From contig RFWS01000031.1 of the NCBI GenBank assembly GCA_009921985.1, positions 1 to 10,830 of the forward strand: a stretch of 10,830 nt of DNA, written 5' to 3'. The position numbers were made by a program, and so were the translations under genes. Within the stretch, counting starts at the first letter, position 1, and every line of letters begins with the position of its first letter. Below the pieces are notes generated by a model. It saw nothing but the letters and a program-made list of their open reading frames with translations. It was not told where the DNA came from and searched no databases. This DNA is from a bacterium. GTDB lineage: Bacteria; Verrucomicrobiota; Verrucomicrobiia; Methylacidiphilales; Verrucolacustridaceae. Of the stretch, positions 1 through 6,877 are shown one piece after another.

Positions 1-222
1 CATCCCCTTGGCCGCCTTCCGGCAGGCCTCCAACTCCCTCAAGTCCAGCTGGTGGTTGTCCACATCGTCAAACTTCTGATACCACTCCGAAAAGGGCTTG
101 AGATCCACGGCCCGGATATCTTTGATCCCTTGCTTGCGCAAATGTGCCACCAGGTGCCCGCCGATAAATCCCCCCGCTCCTGCGATGAGGATTTTTGCCT
201 TAGGGTGGGGTTCTGTCTTCAA
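1..222 (-). CDS. NAD-dependent epimerase/dehydratase, GDP-mannose 3,5-epimerase-like (5' part only)
   Basis: First 74 codons of a short-chain dehydrogenase/reductase-type sugar-nucleotide epimerase; the rest lies beyond the left edge. Seen: an N-terminal beta strand followed by the dinucleotide-binding loop GAGGFIG (residues about 15-21), an acidic residue ending the second strand (D40 in AVDLKP), and then a LDLRELEAC stretch. The GAGGFIGGHL loop together with the DLR..EAC stretch resembles GDP-mannose 3,5-epimerases, which make GDP-L-galactose. The catalytic Tyr/Lys and C-terminal half are not in view, so the substrate is inferred. No ATG is available in frame near the start. TTG at 222-220 gives the natural N-terminus MKTEPHPKAKILIAG, without a clear ribosome-binding site. 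It lies 52 bp downstream of the methyltransferase gene on the same strand, so the two are probably co-transcribed. Epimerase family is firm; the exact enzyme is a moderate guess. Confidence 0.8.
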   Translation of the reverse strand, partial: MKTEPHPKAKILIAGAGGFIGGHLVAHLRKQGIKDIRAVDLKPFSEWYQKFDDVDNHQLDLRELEACRKAAKGM

Positions 223-274
223 GAAAATACATTGAAGAACTCTGGATAATAAATCAACCGCAGGGTTACTTCCC

Positions 275-1081
275 CTATTTCGTAAAGATGATGTTGCAGT
301 TGGCTCCGTACATTAATAAGCGCGGAAAGATTCTAAATAAAAACGCATCTAGGCCCTGAACAACACGAGCCACCGGACTCCAGTAATCCGAAAAAGCTTT
401 CATGGGATAGCCAAGCAAATTGAAGACCTGAACCTCGCAGGAGGTAAATCCTTGGGCCATTTTCTTAAATTGGGAAATGTACAAATTGCTCTCATCTCCC
501 TCTTCTCCCGCGGCCATCCGAATGGCCCGTATCGCGGCCACCAGCCAGTTGTGCCCAAGGGGCTCAAAAATAAAAATTAGCCGCCCCCCGGGCTTCAGAA
601 CCCGAAGTGCCTCGCGGCAAAAATCCTGAGGGGCATGGCTGAGATGATGCAGGGCCGCCTGGCCCCACAATAAGTCTACCGAGGACGGGTCCAAAAAAGT
701 GAGGTCGAATGCCGAGGCCTTTTGATAGGAAAGATTCGGCAACTCTTTGAGCCAATTCCGATTCTCCGGATAGTCAGGAATATACAGGTCGGTGCCGATG
801 ACCATGCATTGGGGCTCCACCCTGGCTAAACGGGCGGCTAGTTCGCCATGTCCCCCGCAGATTTCCACCGCCAGGCCCCCGTTCAGATTTTGCCTTCGCA
901 TGGCCTCGTAACCCGCGAGAAAAACATTCTCATCGGAGGGTGGATAGCGGATGAAACCCGCTCCCATCAGGTTCCGGCCAGGCCCGCCCCTTTGCGGACA
1001 AGGGTGTACGATTTGAAAATCCATCACCCTGAAAATGGACGAACACCAAAGATCATTGAAGAAGTCTTTTTCACGACCCAT
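275..1081 (-). CDS. Class I SAM-dependent methyltransferase
   Basis: A 268-residue soluble methyltransferase of the Methyltransf_11 type, probably acting on a sugar or lipid-linked glycan given its neighbours. Seen: motif I as AVEICGGHGE (residues 71-80, a variant of the usual E/D-x-GxGxG), the acidic ribose-binding position in GTDLY (D98), motif II around DLLWGQAALHHL (136-147), and motif III as ALRVLKPGGRLIFIFEP (158-174). The C-terminal 90 residues are hydrophobic and aromatic-rich and may form the acceptor lid. The start is uncertain. ATG at 1081 gives the longest form and an FFNDLW segment that looks coding, but leaves only 9 bp to the divergent gene at 1091. ATG at 1024 (249 residues) would leave a 66-bp, AT-richer divergent promoter region. 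Neither has a well-spaced Shine-Dalgarno sequence. The stop is TAG. Substrate unknown. Confidence 0.85.
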   Translation of the reverse strand: MGREKDFFNDLWCSSIFRVMDFQIVHPCPQRGGPGRNLMGAGFIRYPPSDENVFLAGYEAMRRQNLNGGLAVEICGGHGELAARLARVEPQCMVIGTDLYIPDYPENRNWLKELPNLSYQKASAFDLTFLDPSSVDLLWGQAALHHLSHAPQDFCREALRVLKPGGRLIFIFEPLGHNWLVAAIRAIRMAAGEEGDESNLYISQFKKMAQGFTSCEVQVFNLLGYPMKAFSDYWSPVARVVQGLDAFLFRIFPRLLMYGANCNIIFTK

Positions 1082-1090
1082 TCTTCTTTG

Positions 1091-2893
1091 ATGAAGATCT
1101 TGATCACCGGCGTATGTGGCTTCGTCGGCTCCACTCTTGCCCGCAGCCTGGAAAAGGCCGGTCAGGGATTTGAGATCTGGGGTTTGGATAACTTTCTTCG
1201 GGAAGGAAGCCGGTTAAATCTGCAACCCCTCCTCGCCCAGGGAGTCAAGGTGCTGGAAGGCGATATTCGTCGTCCGGCCGACCTAGCTAAAATCCCTAAG
1301 GTGGACTGGGTGATCGACTGCGCGGCCGAGCCCAGCGTCTTGGCCGGCACCGGAACCGGGATGGAATCTTTCGACCTTCTGGATCACAACCTTATTGGCA
1401 CCATCCAAATGCTGGAGTTTTGCAAACGCCACGGCGCTGGCTTCATCCTCATGAGCACCAGCCGGGTTTACTCCATTCCCCCCCTGGCATCGCTCCCGGT
1501 TCAGTCCGCTAAAGGAGCCTACTGGCCAACCTCCTTTCTCCCCATAATCGGCCTGACTGAACATGGCATCGCCGAACAGTTTCCCACCACCCCGCCCACT
1601 TCGCTTTACGGCACCTCCAAGCGCTGCTCCGAGCTTCTGGCCTTGGAATACGCGGACGCCTTTGGGTTTCCCGCCTGGATCAACCGCTGCGGCGTTTTGG
1701 CTGGCCAAGGCCAGTTCGGCAAGGCGGACCAGGGAATTTTTTCTTTTTGGATCCGCTCTTGGAGGAAACAAAAGCCTCTCCAGTATATCGGTTTTGACGG
1801 GAAGGGCTCCCAGGTTCGGGACTGCCTCCATCCGCTCGACCTGATGCCGGTTCTCATCGCCCAACTGAAGGGGGTAAAACCGAAGGATCCCGGAGACGGA
1901 CTCGACCTGCGCATCTGCAACTTTGGTGGCGGCGCGGCCAACCATTGCTCCTTGCGTCAGTTAAGTGACTGGTGCGAAAAAAAGTTTGGGCCCCGTGAAG
2001 TGGGCTCTGATCCCCGGCCCCGCCCGTTTGACCTGCCCTGGATCGTCCTCGATAGCCGCCGCGCGGAAAAGGCTTGGGGATGGCAAGTCACCCGTTCTCT
2101 ATGCGGTATTTTGGATGAACTCTCCGTGGTGATTCCGGCCCGGGATGAGGAGGGCTGTATTGCCTCCACCGTGGAGCATCTCCATCTGGAGTTATCCCTG
2201 AAAAAAATCCCCCATGAGATTCTTGTGGTGGATGACGGCAGCACCGATTGCACATGGCCCATTCTTCAGGATCTGGCTTCTCGCCTAAACTCCCACCCTT
2301 CGGCGTCCAAAATCCAAAATCAGACCTCCCCGGCAGCTCTTCACCCCTTGCAGAACCCGCCCCCACACGGCTTCGGCCGAGCCATCATCCGTGGCCTAGA
2401 CGCGATGTCCGGGGATGCCGCCGTGATCATGATGGCGGATGAGTCGGACGACTCCCGGGATGTGGCGAGGTATTGGGATAAGCTGAACGAAGGGTACGAC
2501 TGCGTCTTCGGCAGCCGGTTTCTCAAGGGCGGCGGGACAATCGACTACCCGCCGATCAAATATGTGATCAATCGCCTGGCCAATTTTTACATCCGCCTGC
2601 TTTTTCGCCACGGGCTGAACGACACCACCAATGCCTTCAAGGCCTACCGCAAGAGTTGCTTGGACGGACTTCGACCATTTCTTTCTCCCCACTTCAACCT
2701 CACGGTGGAGCTACCTCTGAAGGCCATCATCCGCGGCTACTCTTTTGCGATGATCCCCATCACCTGGCGAAATCGAAAAACCGGGATCGCCAAGCTGAAG
2801 ATCCGCGAAATGGGCAGCCGCTACTTGTTCATCGTCCTTTACCTCTGGCTGGAAAAATATTTCAGCCGGGGAGATTATCGCAAGACGACCTAA
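1091..2893 (+). CDS. Fusion of CDP-paratose 2-epimerase-like (NAD-dependent) and family 2 glycosyltransferase
   Basis: A 600-residue two-domain protein. Residues 1-343 form an SDR epimerase: MKILITG start, NAD loop GVCGFVG (7-13), substrate-side STSRVYS, catalytic Y173-GTS-K177, and then a GQGQFGKADQG segment, VRDCLH and CNFGGG as in CDP-paratose/tyvelose 2-epimerases (RfbE type). Residues 344-600 form a GT2 domain close to dolichyl-phosphate-mannose-synthase-like enzymes: LSVVIPARDEEG (from 344), VDDGSTD (380-386), HGFGRA, MMADESDD (447-454) and a closing LYLWLEKYFSRGDY. There is no C-terminal membrane helix. The domains meet without a linker: the epimerase lacks the roughly 15-20 residues that usually follow ILDE. 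The frame is open upstream to 848, but ATG 1091 places the NAD loop at the correct distance and avoids overlap with the methyltransferase. The next gene starts 1 bp after the stop. The sugar substrate is inferred. Confidence 0.9.
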   Translation: MKILITGVCGFVGSTLARSLEKAGQGFEIWGLDNFLREGSRLNLQPLLAQGVKVLEGDIRRPADLAKIPKVDWVIDCAAEPSVLAGTGTGMESFDLLDHNLIGTIQMLEFCKRHGAGFILMSTSRVYSIPPLASLPVQSAKGAYWPTSFLPIIGLTEHGIAEQFPTTPPTSLYGTSKRCSELLALEYADAFGFPAWINRCGVLAGQGQFGKADQGIFSFWIRSWRKQKPLQYIGFDGKGSQVRDCLHPLDLMPVLIAQLKGVKPKDPGDGLDLRICNFGGGAANHCSLRQLSDWCEKKFGPREVGSDPRPRPFDLPWIVLDSRRAEKAWGWQVTRSLCGILDELSVVIPARDEEGCIASTVEHLHLELSLKKIPHEILVVDDGSTDCTWPILQDLASRLNSHPSASKIQNQTSPAALHPLQNPPPHGFGRAIIRGLDAMSGDAAVIMMADESDDSRDVARYWDKLNEGYDCVFGSRFLKGGGTIDYPPIKYVINRLANFYIRLLFRHGLNDTTNAFKAYRKSCLDGLRPFLSPHFNLTVELPLKAIIRGYSFAMIPITWRNRKTGIAKLKIREMGSRYLFIVLYLWLEKYFSRGDYRKTT

Positions 2894-2894
2894 T

Positions 2895-4433
2895 ATGGTG
2901 GGCCCCTCTTTCCTCGCGACCGTTTCCTCTTTTCCGATGCTTTTGGCGCTTGGAATCCTCGTGAGGGCCCCTGCTCTGTGGCATCCCGTGGAGGAAGGAC
3001 AACGCAACGCCCAGACTGCCTGCCTTACGGAACATATGATGGAGGAAGGTCATTTCCGCCTCGATCCCATTGCCCCGTGGAGGGGGGATTTAAAGGCTCG
3101 TCTGGCACAAGAGTTCCCCTTGTACAATGCCTTGGTCTTGGCGCTCAGCCGCCTGTCCGGGGCGAACCTTGACCTGGTGGGCCGCGCAGTCTCCCTGGTA
3201 TTTTGGGCAGTCGGTTTCTGCATGTTGCAAGCGGTCTGGCGGAGAGCTTTACCGGAAGTTGCCCGACCTTGGGCCAATCTTCTCTTTATCTTTTCCCCCA
3301 TGAATTGGTATCTCTCCACGGCTTTCATGCCCGAAAGCCTGGTTCAGTTTCTAAGCATCGCGCTGGTTCTTCTAAGCCTGCAGCACGCCTCAAGGCCATC
3401 AATTGCCACGGCCATGGCTCTGGTCGTCGTTGCCTTTTGGGGCTTAGGCATCAAATTCCCATCTTTTGTTCACTTGGGTCTATTCCTGACATTGGTGCTC
3501 GTCGACCGCCTTGGTTGGCGGAGCCTGTTTCACCCGGTCTTCCTTTTGGGAGGATGTCTGATTCTGGGGTCTCTCCTCGCATGGTCCCGTTGGATGGAAA
3601 CCGTCAACTCCACATACTTTCCCTACTGGACGGGCCGCGCAAACCTCACGGGATTTATTATGCCCGAAAGGTCACGCTTTAGCGGATTCTTTTGGAGTCA
3701 TCTTGCTGCCTACAACTTCTCCCTGATCGTCCCCCTCTTCACCGCTCCCTGGATGGCGGCTGGCCTAGTCAAAGCCTGGAAGGGGCGCTCCGATTTTTCC
3801 TTTCGGGTGTGGCTTTATCTTTTGACCAGCCTTGGGGTGAGCTGGCTTGTCTGGGGCAAGGGACCAGCCGCCCAAAGTTACTATAATTTGCCCAATCTCG
3901 TTTGCTTTTCCGCCTTTTTCGGCCTGGGTATGGCCTGGATGAATTCCCTGCCCATGGCGGCCTCGCTCAAAATGAAAAAGTGGGGGGCCGTTGCCGGAGC
4001 CTTTCTTCTCTTTGCCTGGGGTGCCGCCGGTGCCTTTTACCTTTCCCAGCCGGACACCCCCACCCTGCAGGCGGCACAATGGGTGCGGGACCATACGAAG
4101 GCGGACGACCTGATCCTCTACCAACCGCGCCACGCGCCCGCGGTGATGGATTACGAACATCAGCCCCTGCTGAGCCACGCATCCGGGCGAAGAACCTGGA
4201 TTTGGACCCGCTCCACCCCGGATTGGGAAAAGGAAAGGGCTCTTCGCTCAGCCTTCTATCTGATCGTCACGCGCCCCCCACCTCAACCCGGTTATTTTGA
4301 ATCGCTGCGCCGCATCTTTAAGGGCCCTCCCCCGGCTTTGCCCGCGCCCTTGACCAGCCTTTTCCCAAACACTTTCTCCCTGGTGGCGGAGGAGCCGGGC
4401 TTTGTTGTTTATCGCAAACAGCCAGCCCTTTAG
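2895..4433 (+). CDS. Membrane glycosyltransferase, GT39/PMT (ArnT-like) family
   Basis: A 512-residue polytopic membrane protein of the GT-C fold, which moves a sugar from a polyprenyl-phosphate carrier onto a lipid, glycan or protein on the outer side of the inner membrane. Seen: a first membrane segment (about 10-28), then an extracytoplasmic loop with acidic residues E33/E34, the GQRNAQTA stretch and EFPLYNAL (73-80), which match the usual RQTQTA...EFPLYQ pattern of this family. About nine further hydrophobic segments follow between residues 95 and 385, with FMPESL (144-149) and SYYNLPN (328-334) in the expected loops. A soluble tail of about 125 residues closes the protein. It starts 1 bp after the epimerase-GT2 stop codon, so it is probably translationally coupled. 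The GT2 domain upstream could make the polyprenyl-phosphate sugar that this protein uses (inference). Length is normal for the family. Confidence 0.85.
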   Translation: MVGPSFLATVSSFPMLLALGILVRAPALWHPVEEGQRNAQTACLTEHMMEEGHFRLDPIAPWRGDLKARLAQEFPLYNALVLALSRLSGANLDLVGRAVSLVFWAVGFCMLQAVWRRALPEVARPWANLLFIFSPMNWYLSTAFMPESLVQFLSIALVLLSLQHASRPSIATAMALVVVAFWGLGIKFPSFVHLGLFLTLVLVDRLGWRSLFHPVFLLGGCLILGSLLAWSRWMETVNSTYFPYWTGRANLTGFIMPERSRFSGFFWSHLAAYNFSLIVPLFTAPWMAAGLVKAWKGRSDFSFRVWLYLLTSLGVSWLVWGKGPAAQSYYNLPNLVCFSAFFGLGMAWMNSLPMAASLKMKKWGAVAGAFLLFAWGAAGAFYLSQPDTPTLQAAQWVRDHTKADDLILYQPRHAPAVMDYEHQPLLSHASGRRTWIWTRSTPDWEKERALRSAFYLIVTRPPPQPGYFESLRRIFKGPPPALPAPLTSLFPNTFSLVAEEPGFVVYRKQPAL

Positions 4434-4441
4434 GGAGCAAC

Positions 4442-5626
4442 TTAAGCCTTACGATCCAAAGCCAAGGAGTAAATGGCCTCGAGGGACTTTCGAAAATGTT
4501 CTTCACTGTACCCCTCCGCCACTCGGCGATGGGCTTCGCGGGCCATGCGAAGACGCAGCTCGGGGTCGCCCGCGAGTTTTAATAAGGCGGAAGCCAGATT
4601 CCCAATAATTTGATCCGCTGACTCCAAAGGAACGGCAAAGCCGCTCGCCGGGGTAACCGTCTCCCCCTGGGTGCTGGAACTCACCACCAGCGGGACCTGT
4701 CCACACAGCATGGCTTCCAAGATCGTAATGGCGGAACCCTCCCGGAAACTGGGGAGCAGAAACAGATTGAAAAGTTCTTTCGGGCCCTTCGCTGGCCACC
4801 GTGAAGGGAATCAGACATCCGGCCTCCTTCACCCGGGCAAGGGCGTGCAGCGCAAAATGGATGCCTTTAGACCCGACGAGAAAGCCGCCGGCAAAAGCCC
4901 GCAGGGGTTCTTGGGCTGTCCGGCGAAGAAGAATTTTTCGGTATTCTGAAATTTGGACTTCGCTGAAAAAAGCCGCGCTGAGGAGGTGGACATGGGAGTC
5001 GTCCTTTTTCCCCATTTTTTTCATCAAGGCAGCTGTCTCCCGGTTCACACAGATGATTTGGGCGGCCTGTCGGGCGCTACGCCGGATTCTCGGATCCAAC
5101 ATGCTGATCTGGCTGGAGATCGTGCGTACCGCCTCAAAGACTTGGCTCACGGGAGATAGCCAAGGAAGAAGCCGCGAGGGGTAGGTGGCCGCGCCCCCTA
5201 ACGGACCCCAAATCAAGGGAACCCCCAAAGTATTGGATACCGGGGGGAGGCGCCAAGTCGTGATGGTGAGATGGTGCATGAGATCGAATTTTTCGCGCTT
5301 CAGCCAGTCGTTGGCCACCCGCTGTGCATCCTTCAACCATTGCAGGTAGATAAGCCGGTTTTCAACCATTGCAGGTAGATAAGCCGGTTTTGAATCTGGG
5401 CCACCAGGCGAACCGGGTGCCAGGTGAACTTTTTGCCCGCGAAGACAAATCGGACATTTTTACCAAGCTCGGAATCTGCTCCCGACTCGATCCCTTGTTG
5501 GCGGATGGGATGGGTAACCACCCCGACCTCATGCCGCCTTGCCAACATCCGGATAATGCTCCAGCCAATCTGGTCTTCCGAAGCGGAGTTCGGGCGACAG
5601 GCAAAAGCCGCAAGGAGAATACGCAC
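4442..5626 (-). pseudogene. Broken GT4 glycosyltransferase (29-bp duplication frameshift plus internal deletion)
   Basis: Remains of a GT4 (GT-B fold) glycosyltransferase of about 420 residues when whole. Three pieces are readable. From GTG 5626: MRILLAAFACRPNSASED up to QNRLIYLQWLK, where a tandem 29-bp duplication throws the frame into TGA at 5335-5333. From the second duplicate copy in another frame: LQWLKDAQRVANDW, HHLTITTWRLPP, IWGPLGGAA and GSKGIHFALHAL, ending near SEGPER (about 4776). From there in the first frame: KELFNLFLLPSFREGSAITILEAMLCGQVP, with the E-x7-E donor site, down to TAA at 4444-4442. Between SEGPER and FLLPS about 35-40 family residues (the VRFLG.LPR part) are missing. 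Removing one repeat copy heals the first break but not the second, so a working enzyme is unlikely. It ends 8 bp from the convergent GT39 gene and diverges from the next GT4 gene. Confidence 0.88.
5332..5391. repeat. Perfect 29-bp tandem duplication
   Basis: Two identical adjacent copies, 5332-5360 and 5361-5389, each starting ttcaaccattgcaggtagat, with two more matching bases (tt) after the second. A length of 29 is not a multiple of three, so the duplication shifts the reading frame of the minus-strand glycosyltransferase it interrupts. Deleting one copy joins QNRLIYLQWLK directly to DAQRVANDW in one frame. Each copy carries an ATG on the minus strand (5369-5367 in the second copy) in the frame of the next fragment, and the upstream fragment stops 32 bp further on. 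The copies show no divergence, which fits a recent slip or an assembly error. Confidence 0.97.
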
Positions 5627-5679
5627 GGGGAAATACAACCCCCTTGGGACCAGTTAAGGGAGCCGAAAATCCACGCAAA

Positions 5680-6840
5680 ATGCACTCCCCTTATGAGGCC
5701 CGCGCGAGGCAGAGTACTTTCGTGCGGATATTGCTTTATACCGACTTGAAGGTTTCCGCCTCCACCCTCTTTTGGCACCGGGATCTAGGCCTACTCACCA
5801 AAGCCTTTCGCGATCTCGGCCACGATGCCTGGTTAGTTGTTCATCCAGCCTTTAAAACTCCACCCAAAACCAAAAGCCCAACACCAAAAACGTCAAAAAA
5901 ACCAGCAATCTGGGCTTCTCCTAACGACGTTCGAAATCCTGCCTGGTGGCAAAGCCATAAGCCCAACCTTGTTATCCTTGGACTCTGGACCCGGCCCAAA
6001 TACGACCCCGTCCGCCGGGCCGCCCTCTCGGCGACACCCTGCGTCATCGAACGGGCTGACAGTGACGGCATGCGAACTGCGTCCTGTGGCCTCAGTACCT
6101 ATGCACGGAGGCGCTACGACTATTTCCGTGACCGCTCAAGTTCCTGGCCGGGCTGGCTCTCTATCCCCACCGCTGGGTTTTATGTTTTTACTCAAATTCT
6201 TTTGTCCCCGTGGATCGAGTATCGCTTAAAGAAAACCCTCAACCTGATTCCTTGCTTAACTCTGGAAACCCCGCAATCCCTCCGCCGGTGGCGAGATTTG
6301 GCCCGACGAATCGGAGCGGATCCCACACGCATGCGTTTTGTGCCTAACGCGGTGCAGACACACTTTTTTCACACCAAATCGTCCGTTCATAAAAAAAATC
6401 AAACCATCTCGGTGGGCCGCTGGGAGTCTTATCAAAAAAATCTGCCGGCCCTGCGTCAAAGGCTGAACACATACCTGGAGGACCATCCGAATTGGCTTTC
6501 TTGGGTGGTGGGCAGCGGTCTCCCTGCCCAAAGTGGTCATCCCCGAATTCGTTATTTACCCCCGCTACCCCCGAAAAAGCTGGCGCGCCTGATGCAAGAA
6601 TCGAAACTTTTCCTGTTTAGCTCGCGTTACGAAAGTTTTTGCCTGGCGGCGGCCGAGGCGATGTCCTGCGGGTGCAGGGTCCTGGGGCCGGCGGGACTTG
6701 ACGCTACCCGTTTTTACAAGGGTTTATTCTCCGGCCGGAAGATACTACCTAGGAAAGCCGCCTGGTTTTTCTCACCCAGAAGAGTGGCAAAAGAACTTTT
6801 ACAGGCTTTCGCCCCTGAAGGCGTTTTCTTGGAGTGGTAG
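5680..6840 (+). CDS. Family 4 glycosyltransferase (GT-B fold)
   Basis: A 386-residue cytoplasmic or membrane-associated glycosyltransferase. Seen: N-terminal strand VRILLYTDLK (15-24), a second Rossmann half beginning near RFVPNAVQ (219-226), SVGRWESYQKN (244-254) for the first strand of the donor domain, and the E-x7-E donor motif in SRYESFCLAAAEAMSCG (E318 and E326). A 20-residue stretch rich in Lys, Pro and Thr (about 58-76) is inserted after the first strands. A hydrophobic patch (157-178) may sit on the membrane. Start is uncertain. ATG 5680 has no Shine-Dalgarno sequence. GTG 5722 would begin right at the first strand (372 residues). TTG 5644 is also in frame, but 5680 is the plainest choice. 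The gene diverges from the broken GT4 gene and lies 37 bp before the flippase. Sugar specificity unknown. Confidence 0.87.
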   Translation: MHSPYEARARQSTFVRILLYTDLKVSASTLFWHRDLGLLTKAFRDLGHDAWLVVHPAFKTPPKTKSPTPKTSKKPAIWASPNDVRNPAWWQSHKPNLVILGLWTRPKYDPVRRAALSATPCVIERADSDGMRTASCGLSTYARRRYDYFRDRSSSWPGWLSIPTAGFYVFTQILLSPWIEYRLKKTLNLIPCLTLETPQSLRRWRDLARRIGADPTRMRFVPNAVQTHFFHTKSSVHKKNQTISVGRWESYQKNLPALRQRLNTYLEDHPNWLSWVVGSGLPAQSGHPRIRYLPPLPPKKLARLMQESKLFLFSSRYESFCLAAAEAMSCGCRVLGPAGLDATRFYKGLFSGRKILPRKAAWFFSPRRVAKELLQAFAPEGVFLEW

Positions 6841-6877
6841 ATTGGCTGGGCTTGTTTAGCCTTTTATTTTCCCAAGT

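Noticed and set aside
1058..1088. Inverted repeat gaagaa/ttcttc between the divergent genes
   Set aside because: Six low-complexity bases separated by 17 are likely by chance.
848..1090. In-frame extension of the epimerase-GT2 protein by 81 codons upstream of ATG 1091
   Set aside because: It lies wholly antisense to the conserved methyltransferase motifs, and the NAD loop GVCGFVG sits correctly right after ATG 1091.
1283..1945. A 220-codon open frame on the minus strand
   Set aside because: It is the complement of the conserved epimerase domain and shows no recognisable motif.
3203..3682. A 159-codon plus-strand frame inside the GT39 gene
   Set aside because: It is an out-of-frame shadow of a gene with clear family motifs.
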